31,703 bases of DNA, taken from NCBI GenBank assembly GCA_022840405.1, contig JALHJR010000028.1, positions 1 to 31,703 of the forward strand, given 5' to 3'. The position numbers and the translations under genes were made by a program. Below the pieces are notes generated by a model. That model searched no databases and was not told the DNA's origin. It was given only the letters and a program-made list of their open reading frames with translations. This stretch comes from Tepidanaerobacter acetatoxydans_A (lineage in GTDB: Bacteria > Bacillota > Thermosediminibacteria > Thermosediminibacterales > Tepidanaerobacteraceae). Shown here one piece after another: positions 14,787-21,452 of the stretch; position 1 is the stretch's first letter; each line of letters opens with the position of its first letter.

Positions 14787-15584
14787 CTAAAAATTGGTTC
14801 CTAGAAATTGTGGGCTTTCATACTCTTCTATTCGACCTTCATCACAAAACTTGGCTAACTTATAGTCAATAGGCAGTGAACCTAGATAAGGGACATTTGC
14901 TTCTTTTGCTCCCTCTTCGCCCCGGCTCTTGCCGAATACCTCTATTTTTTCTTTACACTTGGGACAAACCATATAACTATAGTTTTCAATGAGGCCGATT
15001 ACTCTAATATCCATCATATTTGCCATTTTAACAGCTTTCTTGACTACCATGCCCACTAATTCCTGTGGTGATGAAACGACGATAAGGCCGTCCACGGGCA
15101 GTGACTGCATTACGGTTAGAGGCGCATCACTTGTTCCAGGCGGCAGATCCACCAACAGGTAGTCCAAATCGCCCCACACTACATCATTCCAAAACTGCTG
15201 TATGGCGTTGCCTATCAAAGGTCCTCGCCAAATAACCGGATCATCCTCGTTTTCCAGCAGAAGATTTAAAGACATAATACGGATACCTGTTGAGCTTTCT
15301 GCCGGCATAAGCCCAAATTCCAGATTTTCAGGTCTTTTGTTTATACCGAACATGCGAGGAATACTTGGGCCTGTTATGTCCGCATCCATTATGCCCACAC
15401 TGTAACCCTGTTTTTTGAGGCTTACTGCTAAAAGACCTGTCACTGTTGATTTGCCTACGCCACCTTTTCCGCTCATAACAGCTATTACTTTTTTTATGCG
15501 GTTTAATCCCGCTGCTGATGCTTCTTGAGGCTCTTTTTTGATTGTTTGTTCTTTATTGCTTTCATTGCCTTCCTGTTGTTTCAC
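14787..15584 (-). CDS. mrp: Mrp/NBP35-family Fe-S carrier ATPase (ApbC-like)
   Basis: Protein of about 265 residues. Deviant Walker A is in VMSGKGGVGKSTVT (about 38-46); further landmarks are MDADITGPSIPRMFG, DLPPGTSDAPLT (Walker B region) and the ENYSYMVCPKCKEKIEVFG motif, whose CxxC can bridge a [4Fe-4S] cluster between subunits. Mrp/ApbC proteins assemble and deliver Fe-S clusters in the cytoplasm. Start is GTG 15584 with AAAGGGTG 6 bp upstream; TTG 15587 and GTG 15593 are alternatives. It is 45 bp after the DUF134 gene and probably co-transcribed with it. The C-terminal LGTNF lies against repeat copy 2 and may have been altered by it. Confidence 0.93.
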   Translation of the reverse strand: MKQQEGNESNKEQTIKKEPQEASAAGLNRIKKVIAVMSGKGGVGKSTVTGLLAVSLKKQGYSVGIMDADITGPSIPRMFGINKRPENLEFGLMPAESSTGIRIMSLNLLLENEDDPVIWRGPLIGNAIQQFWNDVVWGDLDYLLVDLPPGTSDAPLTVMQSLPVDGLIVVSSPQELVGMVVKKAVKMANMMDIRVIGLIENYSYMVCPKCKEKIEVFGKSRGEEGAKEANVPYLGSLPIDYKLAKFCDEGRIEEYESPQFLGTNF

Positions 15585-15629
15585 CAAATACACCCTTTCA
15601 TTCTGAGAAAAATATTTGAAATTCTTGCT

Positions 15630-16076
15630 TTAATCCGGTATATCTTGCCGGTTATGCCCATGGCATCGACCTCTCTGCATCCTTTTGGGCGCCCAGTTAG
15701 TGCTGTGGCAATTAGGGCATTCCTTGCTGGTTTCGTCCTGTGGTTGACTCCATTCATTTCCGCAATCCCAGCATTTTAAAGGCCTGACAAATTGATATGT
15801 TCCGCCTTCGATTCGAATGGCTTTACCTTTAACAAGTGCTTCGGCAACTTTTGTGCGAGCTGAATTTATAATTCGGATAAAAGTCGGCCGGGAGATATTC
15901 ATTCTTTCGGCACAGGGTTCCTGTTCAAGGCCCTCTAGGTCTTTTAACCTTAATGCTTCAAGCTCTTCTACCGTTAAAACCACTTCATCCAACTGTCGTA
16001 AAGGCACTCCGGCAGGCTTAAAATATGTTATATCAGGTATAAACTCCACATGACGCCATTTAGGTGGTCTTGCCAC
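15630..16076 (-). CDS. DUF134 (UPF0251) family DNA-binding protein with Zn ribbon
   Basis: Protein of 148 residues. An N-terminal ARPPKWRHVEFIPDITYFKP segment and VVLTVEELEALRLKDLEGL lead into a sigma-70-region-4-like HTH (QEPCAERMNISRPTFIRIINSARTKVAEAL). A C-terminal zinc-ribbon-like module has CWDC and CPNC pairs, then a His-rich tail RGRCHGHNRQ. These features fit a metal- or redox-responsive transcription factor. I chose GTG 16076 (giving MARPPKW) with GAGAGGAG 7 bp upstream, over GTG 16082. Its own promoter contains the GACATATGT palindrome also found before the DUF5320 gene, so it may be the regulator of this cluster (inference). Confidence 0.9.
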   Translation of the reverse strand: MARPPKWRHVEFIPDITYFKPAGVPLRQLDEVVLTVEELEALRLKDLEGLEQEPCAERMNISRPTFIRIINSARTKVAEALVKGKAIRIEGGTYQFVRPLKCWDCGNEWSQPQDETSKECPNCHSTNWAPKRMQRGRCHGHNRQDIPD

Positions 16077-16108
16077 GCTCACACTCCTCTCACTCTAATT
16101 CTAAAGGT

Positions 16109-16137
16109 ATTTTACTACTGTAATGAACATATGTCAA
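16109..16137 (-). promoter_or_regulatory. Promoter-operator of DUF134-mrp
   Basis: Minus strand TTGACA (16132-16137), 17 bp spacer, TAAAAT (16109-16114), 33 bp before the DUF134 GTG and inside the 3' end of the preceding gene. The -35 is embedded in TGACATATGTTCA, a near-perfect palindrome. The plus-strand 16-mer GTAATGAACATATGTC here is identical to the minus strand at 18842-18857. Confidence 0.75.
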
Positions 16138-16978
16138 TAAGCCTTTTCGCTATATCTGCCAACGCCTTAGCTGCGGGACCTCGAGAAAATTCTACCAATG
16201 GAGTTTCCTTAGCAATAGATTTTACTACGTCCTCATCAAATGGAATTTTACCTATAACTTCAATACCTATATTATTACAGTATTTTTCGATTTCAAAACT
16301 CTTTCTAAGGGAAAGGTCATATTTATTAATAATGACTTTTACTTTTACCTTGAAATTCTTTGAAAGCCTGATTACTCTGTCAAGATCATGTTTGCCCGAA
16401 ACTGTAGGTTCCGTTATAACTAAAGCCGTATCAGCTCCTGATAAAGTCGAGATAACCGGGCATCCTATTCCTGGAGGCCCATCGGTTATTATATGGTCAT
16501 ATCCTTTTCTTTCGGCAATTTCTTTAGCAGCTTTTCTGACAGCAGTCACCAACTTCCCTGAGTTTTCTTCAGCAATACCCAGTTTTGCAAAAATCATCGG
16601 CCCATATCGGGTATCTGAAATATACCAATGGCCTGAAAGGTTATCAATTAAGTCTATGGCCTTTTCAGGACAAATGTTATAGCACACTTGGCAGCCTTCA
16701 CAAAAATGCTCGTTCACTTTGTAATTAGTTATAGCATCAAAACGGCAAACCTCTACACATTTCCCACATCTGGTACATTTTGTAAGATTAATACGGGCCT
16801 TCTTGCTCACCCAAAATTCAAAAGTTTGCTTTATCTCGGGTTTTAAAATCAGATATAAATCAGCCGCATCCACATCGCAATCGGTTAAAACCGATTTTTT
16901 TAAAAGAGCTGCCAGTGAAGCTGTAACAATGGTTTTCCCTGTTCCGCCTTTTCCGCTGATTATCACCAATTCCTTCAT
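16115..16978 (-). CDS. MinD-superfamily ATPase with inserted 2[4Fe-4S] ferredoxin domain (second of pair)
   Basis: Protein of 287 residues. Walker A ISGKGGTGKTIV lies at about 8-16; an inserted bacterial ferredoxin (about 60-118) has CTRCGKCVEVCRFDAI and CEGCQVCYNICPEKAI, eight cysteines for two [4Fe-4S] clusters; Walker B/A' ITDGPPGIGCP follows, then SGADTALVITEPT. Such fused ATPases (COG1149) come as tandem pairs in anaerobes and are inferred to couple ATP hydrolysis to Fe-S or metal-cofactor handling; the substrate is unproven. ATG 16978 overlaps the stop of the upstream paralog (ATGA), indicating translational coupling; AGGTGAAGG serves as RBS. A longer in-frame start at 17008 is less likely. 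Confidence 0.93.
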   Translation of the reverse strand: MKELVIISGKGGTGKTIVTASLAALLKKSVLTDCDVDAADLYLILKPEIKQTFEFWVSKKARINLTKCTRCGKCVEVCRFDAITNYKVNEHFCEGCQVCYNICPEKAIDLIDNLSGHWYISDTRYGPMIFAKLGIAEENSGKLVTAVRKAAKEIAERKGYDHIITDGPPGIGCPVISTLSGADTALVITEPTVSGKHDLDRVIRLSKNFKVKVKVIINKYDLSLRKSFEIEKYCNNIGIEVIGKIPFDEDVVKSIAKETPLVEFSRGPAAKALADIAKRLIDICSLQ

Positions 16979-17820
16979 GCCTTCACCTGTCTTTCTATGG
17001 CATCCCACAAGTTTTTGAATTCTTCTCTGAGCTCAGGAAATTCTTCTGTAAGTAATTTCCCTTCGGCATAGCATGCAGCATATCGCCGGTCAAAGGGTAT
17101 CTTCATTAAAACTGGGACATCTTCCTTTGAAAAATAGTTTTCCATATCGGGATATTCCATCCCCACCCGATTTATAATAACACCGAATGGGATTTCAAGT
17201 TCCCGGACAACCTTCAGAGCAAGTTTAAGGTCACTTAATCCAAAAGGCGTCGGTTCTGTGACCAATATACAATAATCTGCTCCTGATACTGCATTTATCA
17301 TAGGACAGGATGTGCCTGGCGGTGCATCAATTATAACGGCAGTATTGTTTTTGATATGTGCCTTTACCTTCTTAATTACCGGTGGAGCTAAAACCGCTCC
17401 AACTTCCAATATCCCATATATAAAGCTCATGCCGAAGGCATGGCCGCTCTTTACACTCCCAATTTTTCGGTCAGTTTCTGCAATAGCTCCGACAGGACAA
17501 AGCAGCACGCAGCCGCCACAGCCGTGACAGAGTTCTTCAAAGACTAAAAGCTTTACTTTAATATCTGCCAGTGCATTAAAGGCACATTTTTGAACACATA
17601 TACCACAATGAGTGCACTTATCGTAGTCTATAGTAGGAACGGCAAGCATAACATCCTCACTGTGGCTTATCTCATGATCAATGAACAAATGCACATTAGG
17701 CTCTTCCGTATCGCAATCCAAAAGCTGCACAGATAGTGTATCTTTTAAAGAAGCAGCCAGATTCGTTGCTATCGTTGTTTTTCCGGTGCCCCCCTTACCG
17801 CTTGCAACCGCAACAATCAT
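16975..17820 (-). CDS. MinD-superfamily ATPase with inserted 2[4Fe-4S] ferredoxin domain (first of pair)
   Basis: Protein of 281 residues, paralogous to its neighbour. Walker A is VASGKGGTGKTTIATNL (about 5-21) and the A' motif LLDCDTEEPN. The ferredoxin insert has CTHCGICVQKCAFNAL and CHGCGGCVLLCPVGAI; IIDAPPGTSCP holds the Walker B region. All eight cluster cysteines are present. The two ATPases overlap by 4 bp and probably form a heterodimer. RBS GGTGGTGAG lies before ATG 17820. It is 111 bp downstream of a NifX-like gene; the gap is AT-rich with no terminator. Confidence 0.93.
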   Translation of the reverse strand: MIVAVASGKGGTGKTTIATNLAASLKDTLSVQLLDCDTEEPNVHLFIDHEISHSEDVMLAVPTIDYDKCTHCGICVQKCAFNALADIKVKLLVFEELCHGCGGCVLLCPVGAIAETDRKIGSVKSGHAFGMSFIYGILEVGAVLAPPVIKKVKAHIKNNTAVIIDAPPGTSCPMINAVSGADYCILVTEPTPFGLSDLKLALKVVRELEIPFGVIINRVGMEYPDMENYFSKEDVPVLMKIPFDRRYAACYAEGKLLTEEFPELREEFKNLWDAIERQVKA

Positions 17821-17931
17821 AATCTCACCACCATTAAATAATTAGTAAATAATTAAGTACGGTTCCTTTTATTTATATGTCATCGAAATATTTAGGGTTT
17901 TCCGTTTTGATAATATATAAATTTTTTAGTT

Positions 17932-18291
17932 CTATTTATTATGCTGTCCTGTAGTGCTGCCGGAAATCTTCTCAAGTTTACCTTCTGAAAAATTTGCTAG
18001 AGCTTGTCTTACAGTCATGGAATTTGCAGTAAATACATCTATGCCTGATTCTTTTAGGACTTTTATAGCATTTGGCCCTATGTTTCCGGTTATTATGGCT
18101 TGAATACCTTTTTCCACTATAAACTGAGCTGCCTGGACACCTGTGCCGTGAGCACTGCTTAATCCCTCGTTCTCAGATACCTCAAATTCATCAGAATCAG
18201 TATCAACAATAATAAAATAACTTGAACGCCCAAACCTTTCATCAATCATAGAATCCAAATCTTTGCCAACAGAAGTTACAGCTACTTTCAA
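17932..18291 (-). CDS. NifX-like family protein, copy 2
   Basis: Protein of 119 residues with one NifX-like domain: KVAVTSVGKDLDSMIDERFGRSSYF, SSAHGTGVQAAQFI, AIITGNIGPNAIKVL and QALANFSEGKLEKI. The ERFGR segment replaces the HFGHC of copy 1, so the two paralogs differ at the candidate metal-binding site; this one has no cysteine. Start is TTG 18291 with AAGGAGGAGG 8 bp upstream. It leads into the MinD-ferredoxin pair and is separated from the DUF5320 gene by a terminator, so it probably begins its own transcription unit. Confidence 0.88.
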   Translation of the reverse strand: MKVAVTSVGKDLDSMIDERFGRSSYFIIVDTDSDEFEVSENEGLSSAHGTGVQAAQFIVEKGIQAIITGNIGPNAIKVLKESGIDVFTANSMTVRQALANFSEGKLEKISGSTTGQHNK

Positions 18292-18401
18292 GGTTATTCC
18301 TCCTCCTTAAATCAAGTAGTATTTTTCAATACTTCTGATTACTTTTTATTATAATTAATAGCTCATTTTCAGTAAAATAATATGCTTAGACCAGATCTTG
18401 C

Positions 18402-18436
18402 AAAAAGAATCGTTGGGTGGTATAAGGCCACCCAAC
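18402..18436 (-). terminator. Intrinsic terminator of the DUF5320 gene
   Basis: Minus strand GTTGGGTGG and CCACCCAAC form a perfect 9-bp stem with a 7-nt loop, followed by GATTCTTTTTG. Confidence 0.85.
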
Positions 18437-18464
18437 AAATATAATTTGTCCGATTTCAATCTTG

Positions 18465-18815
18465 CTAATCATCAGTGGGATTTTCTTTTTCTGTCGCTTT
18501 TAATTGATTTAGCCTGTCCTCTATGGCTTTAAGTTCTTGTTTTAAGAAGTTTGCCTCCCGTAAAAGAGCCTCGGCTTCGCTTTCTTGACTATACTTTGCG
18601 TTATAAGCCGGAGCAAATTTAAAAGGGTTGGCTTCCCTTGCCCAAAAAGGCAGACCTGTTGCATAAAACTGATGCCTATAGCCTCTACCTCTACCCGCGA
18701 ATCCTCTTCCAATTGGATTGAGGAAACCAGGCACTGAAAAGCCAGCACAAAATCCTCTGCTGCGGCCGGTCATAGGACCGTATCCGGCAGGACCAGTTCC
18801 ATCTCCTCTAGGCAT
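18465..18815 (-). CDS. DUF5320 domain protein
   Basis: Protein of 116 residues. The N-terminus MPRGDGTGPAGYGPMTGRSR followed by GFCAG is the DUF5320 hallmark. The middle is Gly/Arg/aromatic-rich (GRGFAGRGRGYRHQFYATG), and residues about 80-110 form a coiled-coil-like helix (LLREANFLKQELKAIEDRLNQ). These small proteins accompany NifX-like and MinD-ferredoxin genes in anaerobes and their role is unknown. RBS AAAGGAGGTG lies before ATG. It is monocistronic, with its own terminator, under a promoter carrying two GACATATGT sites. Confidence 0.9.
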   Translation of the reverse strand: MPRGDGTGPAGYGPMTGRSRGFCAGFSVPGFLNPIGRGFAGRGRGYRHQFYATGLPFWAREANPFKFAPAYNAKYSQESEAEALLREANFLKQELKAIEDRLNQLKATEKENPTDD

Positions 18816-18841
18816 AAATTCACCTCCTTTAAAATTTTATA

Positions 18842-18896
18842 GACATATGTTCATTACTTTTGATTTTATATTATCATTATTATGGACATATGTCAA
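18842..18896 (-). promoter_or_regulatory. Promoter-operator of the DUF5320 gene, two GACATATGT sites
   Basis: Minus strand TTGACA (18891-18896), 17 bp spacer, TAATAT (18868-18873). The perfect palindrome GACATATGTC (18885-18894) covers the -35. A second site, the plus-strand 16-mer GACATATGTTCATTAC (18842-18857), lies just after the expected transcription start. The two sites are 43 bp apart (about four helical turns), which would allow cooperative or looped binding. Confidence 0.8.
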
Positions 18897-18918
18897 GTAA
18901 TGATAATATAACATATAT

Positions 18919-19068
18919 TTATTCTAGTAAAATGTTACCTATAAGAGATGGGATGTTTTGCTTGACAAAACAATGAATTACTAAGCTGAAAATCATCGGC
19001 CAAACCATTGATACCGTTATTAGTTTTGCCGCCTCTATATAATGCATAAGACCTCTAAAGCCATGCAT
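18919..19068 (-). CDS. Possible small membrane protein
   Basis: ORF of 49 codons from ATG 19068, or 42 from ATG 19047, the latter with AGAGGT 4 bp upstream. It contains one hydrophobic segment (KLITVSMVWPMIFSLVIHCF) and ends ILLE before TAA. An in-frame stop lies just upstream, so it is not the tail of an open larger gene, though it could be a decayed one. The DUF5320 promoter begins 23 bp after its stop. Unrecognised. Confidence 0.25.
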   Translation of the reverse strand: MHGFRGLMHYIEAAKLITVSMVWPMIFSLVIHCFVKQNIPSLIGNILLE

Positions 19069-19484
19069 TAATTTTATGACAAAATCGTCTTATATGCTTA
19101 TGTATATGGCTTTTATTATTACAAATCTATCATCAGTTTTCATAACAGCACCCTAAAAATGCTCTTTTATATGTATCAATATTTAAAAATAACTCATTAT
19201 AAAGAATAGATTTTGCCATATAGCTCATAATATTTAGCAGAAGGTTTTTACCGCATATTGGCGAAGATTAATTTTTTGATATGATTATTATTATCATTGA
19301 AAACATTTTCTTTTTTTTAATACTTCTGTTTTATAAGGAGGATTTTTATTTTTTCTGTCGAATTAGTATAGAAATAGCTAGTCACTCATCATTGATGAGG
19401 AGGTGGTAATTTTTTTAGCTGTAAGTAGTTTTTCCATTATTTTTTCACGTAACGCAAATTCTTAAAAGAACTGGAGGATTTAAC
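19069..19484. other. Gene-free region upstream of the permease
   Basis: AT-rich, without a convincing ORF. It contains a Fur-like box (19282-19296), an SD-like AAGGAGG near 19335 with no start codon after it, a small hairpin CTCATC-ATT-GATGAG followed by GAGGTGG near 19384-19405, and the true RBS (GGAGG) 8 bp before the GTG at 19485. I could not identify a clear promoter. Confidence 0.45.
19282..19296 (+). promoter_or_regulatory. Fur-like box upstream of the permease
   Basis: TGATTATTATTATCA is a 7-1-7 inverted repeat differing from TGATAATNATTATCA at one position. It lies 189 bp before the permease start codon. AT-rich DNA makes a chance match possible. Confidence 0.4.
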
Positions 19485-20876
19485 GTGACTCTTGCTCATT
19501 GGATTTATGCTTTGGGTACCATTGCTGTTGTAGCAGCTATGTTATTTCGTCGCAATGTTCTCATCCCATGTATTGTTTCTACTTTTTTGATTGCACTTAT
19601 TTATAAAGGAAGTCTGGTGGGGGCCGTTACAGCAGTTTTTAATGCTCAAATAGCTGCTCTAGTCGAATTAGGAAGTATTTTCTTAATTATTGGTTTGATG
19701 TTTGCAATGCTAAAATCTATTAGTATAACCGGAGCTGATGAAATGCTGGTAGCTCCTATGAAGAAGTTGATGGTTTCACCTGCGGTAAGTTATATTGTTC
19801 TTGTTGTTGCAACATATGCTATATCTCTTTTTTTCTGGCCAACCCCAGCCGTTCCTTTAATAGGTGCTTTATTGGTACCGGCTGCTATTGAAGTAGGTCT
19901 ACCACCTATGGCAGGAGCAGTAGCTATGGCTTTAGCAGGACAGGGTATGGCCCTTTCCGGTGATATGGTTATTCAGGGTGCGCCTGGTCTTTCGGCTAAG
20001 GCTGCCGGTATCCCGGTTTCAATCGTGACAGGTTACGGTGCTATTCTTTCTCTTGTCACAGGTATAGTTGCCATTGTAGTGGCTTATTACATGATGAGAG
20101 ATGAAATAGCACTATTCCAAAAAGAAGGCAAACGAGAAACAGCGGCTGTAAATGAGACAAGACCGGAAATGAAAATGAAAGGTGAGGAGCATCGTGGCGA
20201 GGCTTATGCTCCCTTCCTGATGTGGCTGACTGTTATTGCATTAATCGGCGTCATATATGCCATGTTCCGCTTCGATATAAAAGGCGGCGACGCTTCAGCA
20301 CTTCTCGGTGGTACTGCTGTTTTAATCATGACTATAGCAACCATTCTCGTGGAAGGTGTAAAGAGTCTTGATGTAATAGCTGATTATTTAACCGATGGAT
20401 TGGTTTTTGCATTTAAAGTAATGGGGCAAATTTTACCTATAGCAGGATTCTTCTTTCTTGGCAATCCTGAAGTTGTTGCTAGTATCTTAGGAGAAGGAGC
20501 TCCCGGGTTTCTTTTTGATATCGGAAAAATAATTGCGCAGTCTATTCCTCCAGAAGGCTTTCTTTCTGCCTTCGGTATGCTAGTTCTAGGCATTATCGGC
20601 GGTTTGGACGGCTCTGGTTTTTCCGGTTTACCTATGTCAGGGACCTTGGCAGGTGCAATGGCAAGTGGAAATGTCAAGGTAGCATCTGCTCTGGCGGCTA
20701 TAGGCCAAATGGGCAATATCTGGTCTGGCGGCGGAACTATTGTAGCCTGGAGTTCCCTTATAGCTGTAGCAGGTATTGTAGGCGTACCTGTGCTGGATTT
20801 GGCAAGAAAGAATCTTATACCGGTTATGACCGGTCTGATTGTATCCACAATTGTAGCTGTTTTATTTTTGATGTAA
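19485..20876 (+). CDS. Predicted multi-pass permease (ion transporter-like, substrate unknown)
   Basis: Protein of 463 residues with about 10-12 membrane spans in two halves, joined by a charged cytoplasmic loop (about 205-240: FQKEGKRETAAVNETRPEMK). Glycine-rich re-entrant-like motifs appear in both halves (MALAGQGMALSGDMVIQGAPG; IGGLDGSGFSGLPMSGTLAG, then GQMGNIWSGGGTIVAW), as in the IT/GntP/CitMHS type of secondary carriers. The family is therefore a sodium- or proton-coupled organic acid or gluconate-like carrier by analogy only. Start is GTG 19485 with GGAGG 8 bp upstream. It is a single-gene unit with its own terminator and a possible Fur box upstream. Confidence 0.7.
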   Translation: MTLAHWIYALGTIAVVAAMLFRRNVLIPCIVSTFLIALIYKGSLVGAVTAVFNAQIAALVELGSIFLIIGLMFAMLKSISITGADEMLVAPMKKLMVSPAVSYIVLVVATYAISLFFWPTPAVPLIGALLVPAAIEVGLPPMAGAVAMALAGQGMALSGDMVIQGAPGLSAKAAGIPVSIVTGYGAILSLVTGIVAIVVAYYMMRDEIALFQKEGKRETAAVNETRPEMKMKGEEHRGEAYAPFLMWLTVIALIGVIYAMFRFDIKGGDASALLGGTAVLIMTIATILVEGVKSLDVIADYLTDGLVFAFKVMGQILPIAGFFFLGNPEVVASILGEGAPGFLFDIGKIIAQSIPPEGFLSAFGMLVLGIIGGLDGSGFSGLPMSGTLAGAMASGNVKVASALAAIGQMGNIWSGGGTIVAWSSLIAVAGIVGVPVLDLARKNLIPVMTGLIVSTIVAVLFLM

Positions 20877-20877
20877 T

Positions 20878-20908
20878 CAAAACCACCCGTTTAACGGGTG
20901 GTTTTCTC
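20878..20908 (+). terminator. Intrinsic terminator of the permease gene
   Basis: AACCACCCGT-TTA-ACGGGTGGTT, a perfect 10-bp stem followed by TTCTCTTT, 4 bp after the stop codon. Confidence 0.88.
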
Positions 20909-21195
20909 TTTCCCTATAAGGGCATTTACAGGCAGAGCCTTAAGTTGAATGTTCTGCTAAAGGGATTATTTTTTCTACTCATAGCTGTAAGCTTTTTAGA
21001 ACTGCAGGCACAGCCCGTGGTATTCCAATTACAAATAAAAAGTGGGGTTGAACCCCGCCTTTACTATTTTACCTCAAGTAAGATATAAATTTGCAGCCAT
21101 TATTATAATGGACTAAGTTATGATCGAAAAAGCAACATCAGCTGGGATTAATCGTTATAAACAAGGAAACTGCTCCCCTTTTATTGTAACTGCAA
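20909..21195. other. Gene-free region between convergent units
   Basis: It has no supported gene. It contains a short GGGGTT-G-AACCCC hairpin (21044-21056), which on the minus strand is followed by TTTTTATTT and may terminate the 45-residue gene. On the minus strand a short in-frame stretch reads GIPRAVPAVLKSLQL before a stop; too short to assign. Confidence 0.4.
21033..21058 (-). terminator. Probable terminator of the 45-residue gene
   Basis: Minus strand GGGG-TTCAA-CCCC followed by ACTTTTTATTT. Short stem; about 140 bp beyond the stop codon of the small gene. Confidence 0.5.
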
Positions 21196-21333
21196 TCAGC
21201 TTTTAACCCAGGTAAATTTTTTGATATATTCTGCATAGATTTCCGCCTCATCTTTTATATTCATATTCTTTTCTTTAAAGAGGTTTTTGTAAAAATTTTC
21301 TCTGTCTTTATCAAATTGCAAAGATTTCTCCAT
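21196..21333 (-). CDS. Small charged protein of unknown function (45 residues)
   Basis: ATG 21333 is preceded by AAAGAGGAG with a good 8-bp spacing. The sequence starts MEKSLQFDKDRENFYKNLFK and ends KKFTWVKS before TGA. It is highly charged with an aromatic-rich, probably helical pattern, and has no signal or membrane segment. It sits downstream of nothing on its strand except serS (stop to start reversed by the serS terminator), so it appears to be its own unit. Not a family I recognise. Confidence 0.6.
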   Translation of the reverse strand: MEKSLQFDKDRENFYKNLFKEKNMNIKDEAEIYAEYIKKFTWVKS

Positions 21334-21380
21334 GCAAATCACTCCTCTTTATTTAAAAACAAAAACTTATATTATCATAT

Positions 21381-21416
21381 TCAAAAAGCGGCTCAAATTC
21401 TACAATTGAGCCGCTT
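21381..21416 (-). terminator. Intrinsic terminator of serS
   Basis: AAGCGGCTCAA and TTGAGCCGCTT form a perfect 11-bp stem with a 9-nt loop; on the minus strand it continues into TTTTTG. Confidence 0.88.
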
Positions 21417-21452
21417 AAAATTCTTTACCAACGTTATTGGATGAATTAGGCA

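Noticed and set aside
16050..16682. Plus-strand ORF of 210 codons opposite the MinD-ferredoxin gene
   Set aside because: The opposite strand has Walker and ferredoxin motifs throughout; this is its shadow.
9815..19068. Shared AATGCATGGCTTTA at about 9852 and 19068 (minus) as a dispersed repeat
   Set aside because: A 14-bp match between two sites in 31 kb is expected a few times by chance, and the flanks differ.
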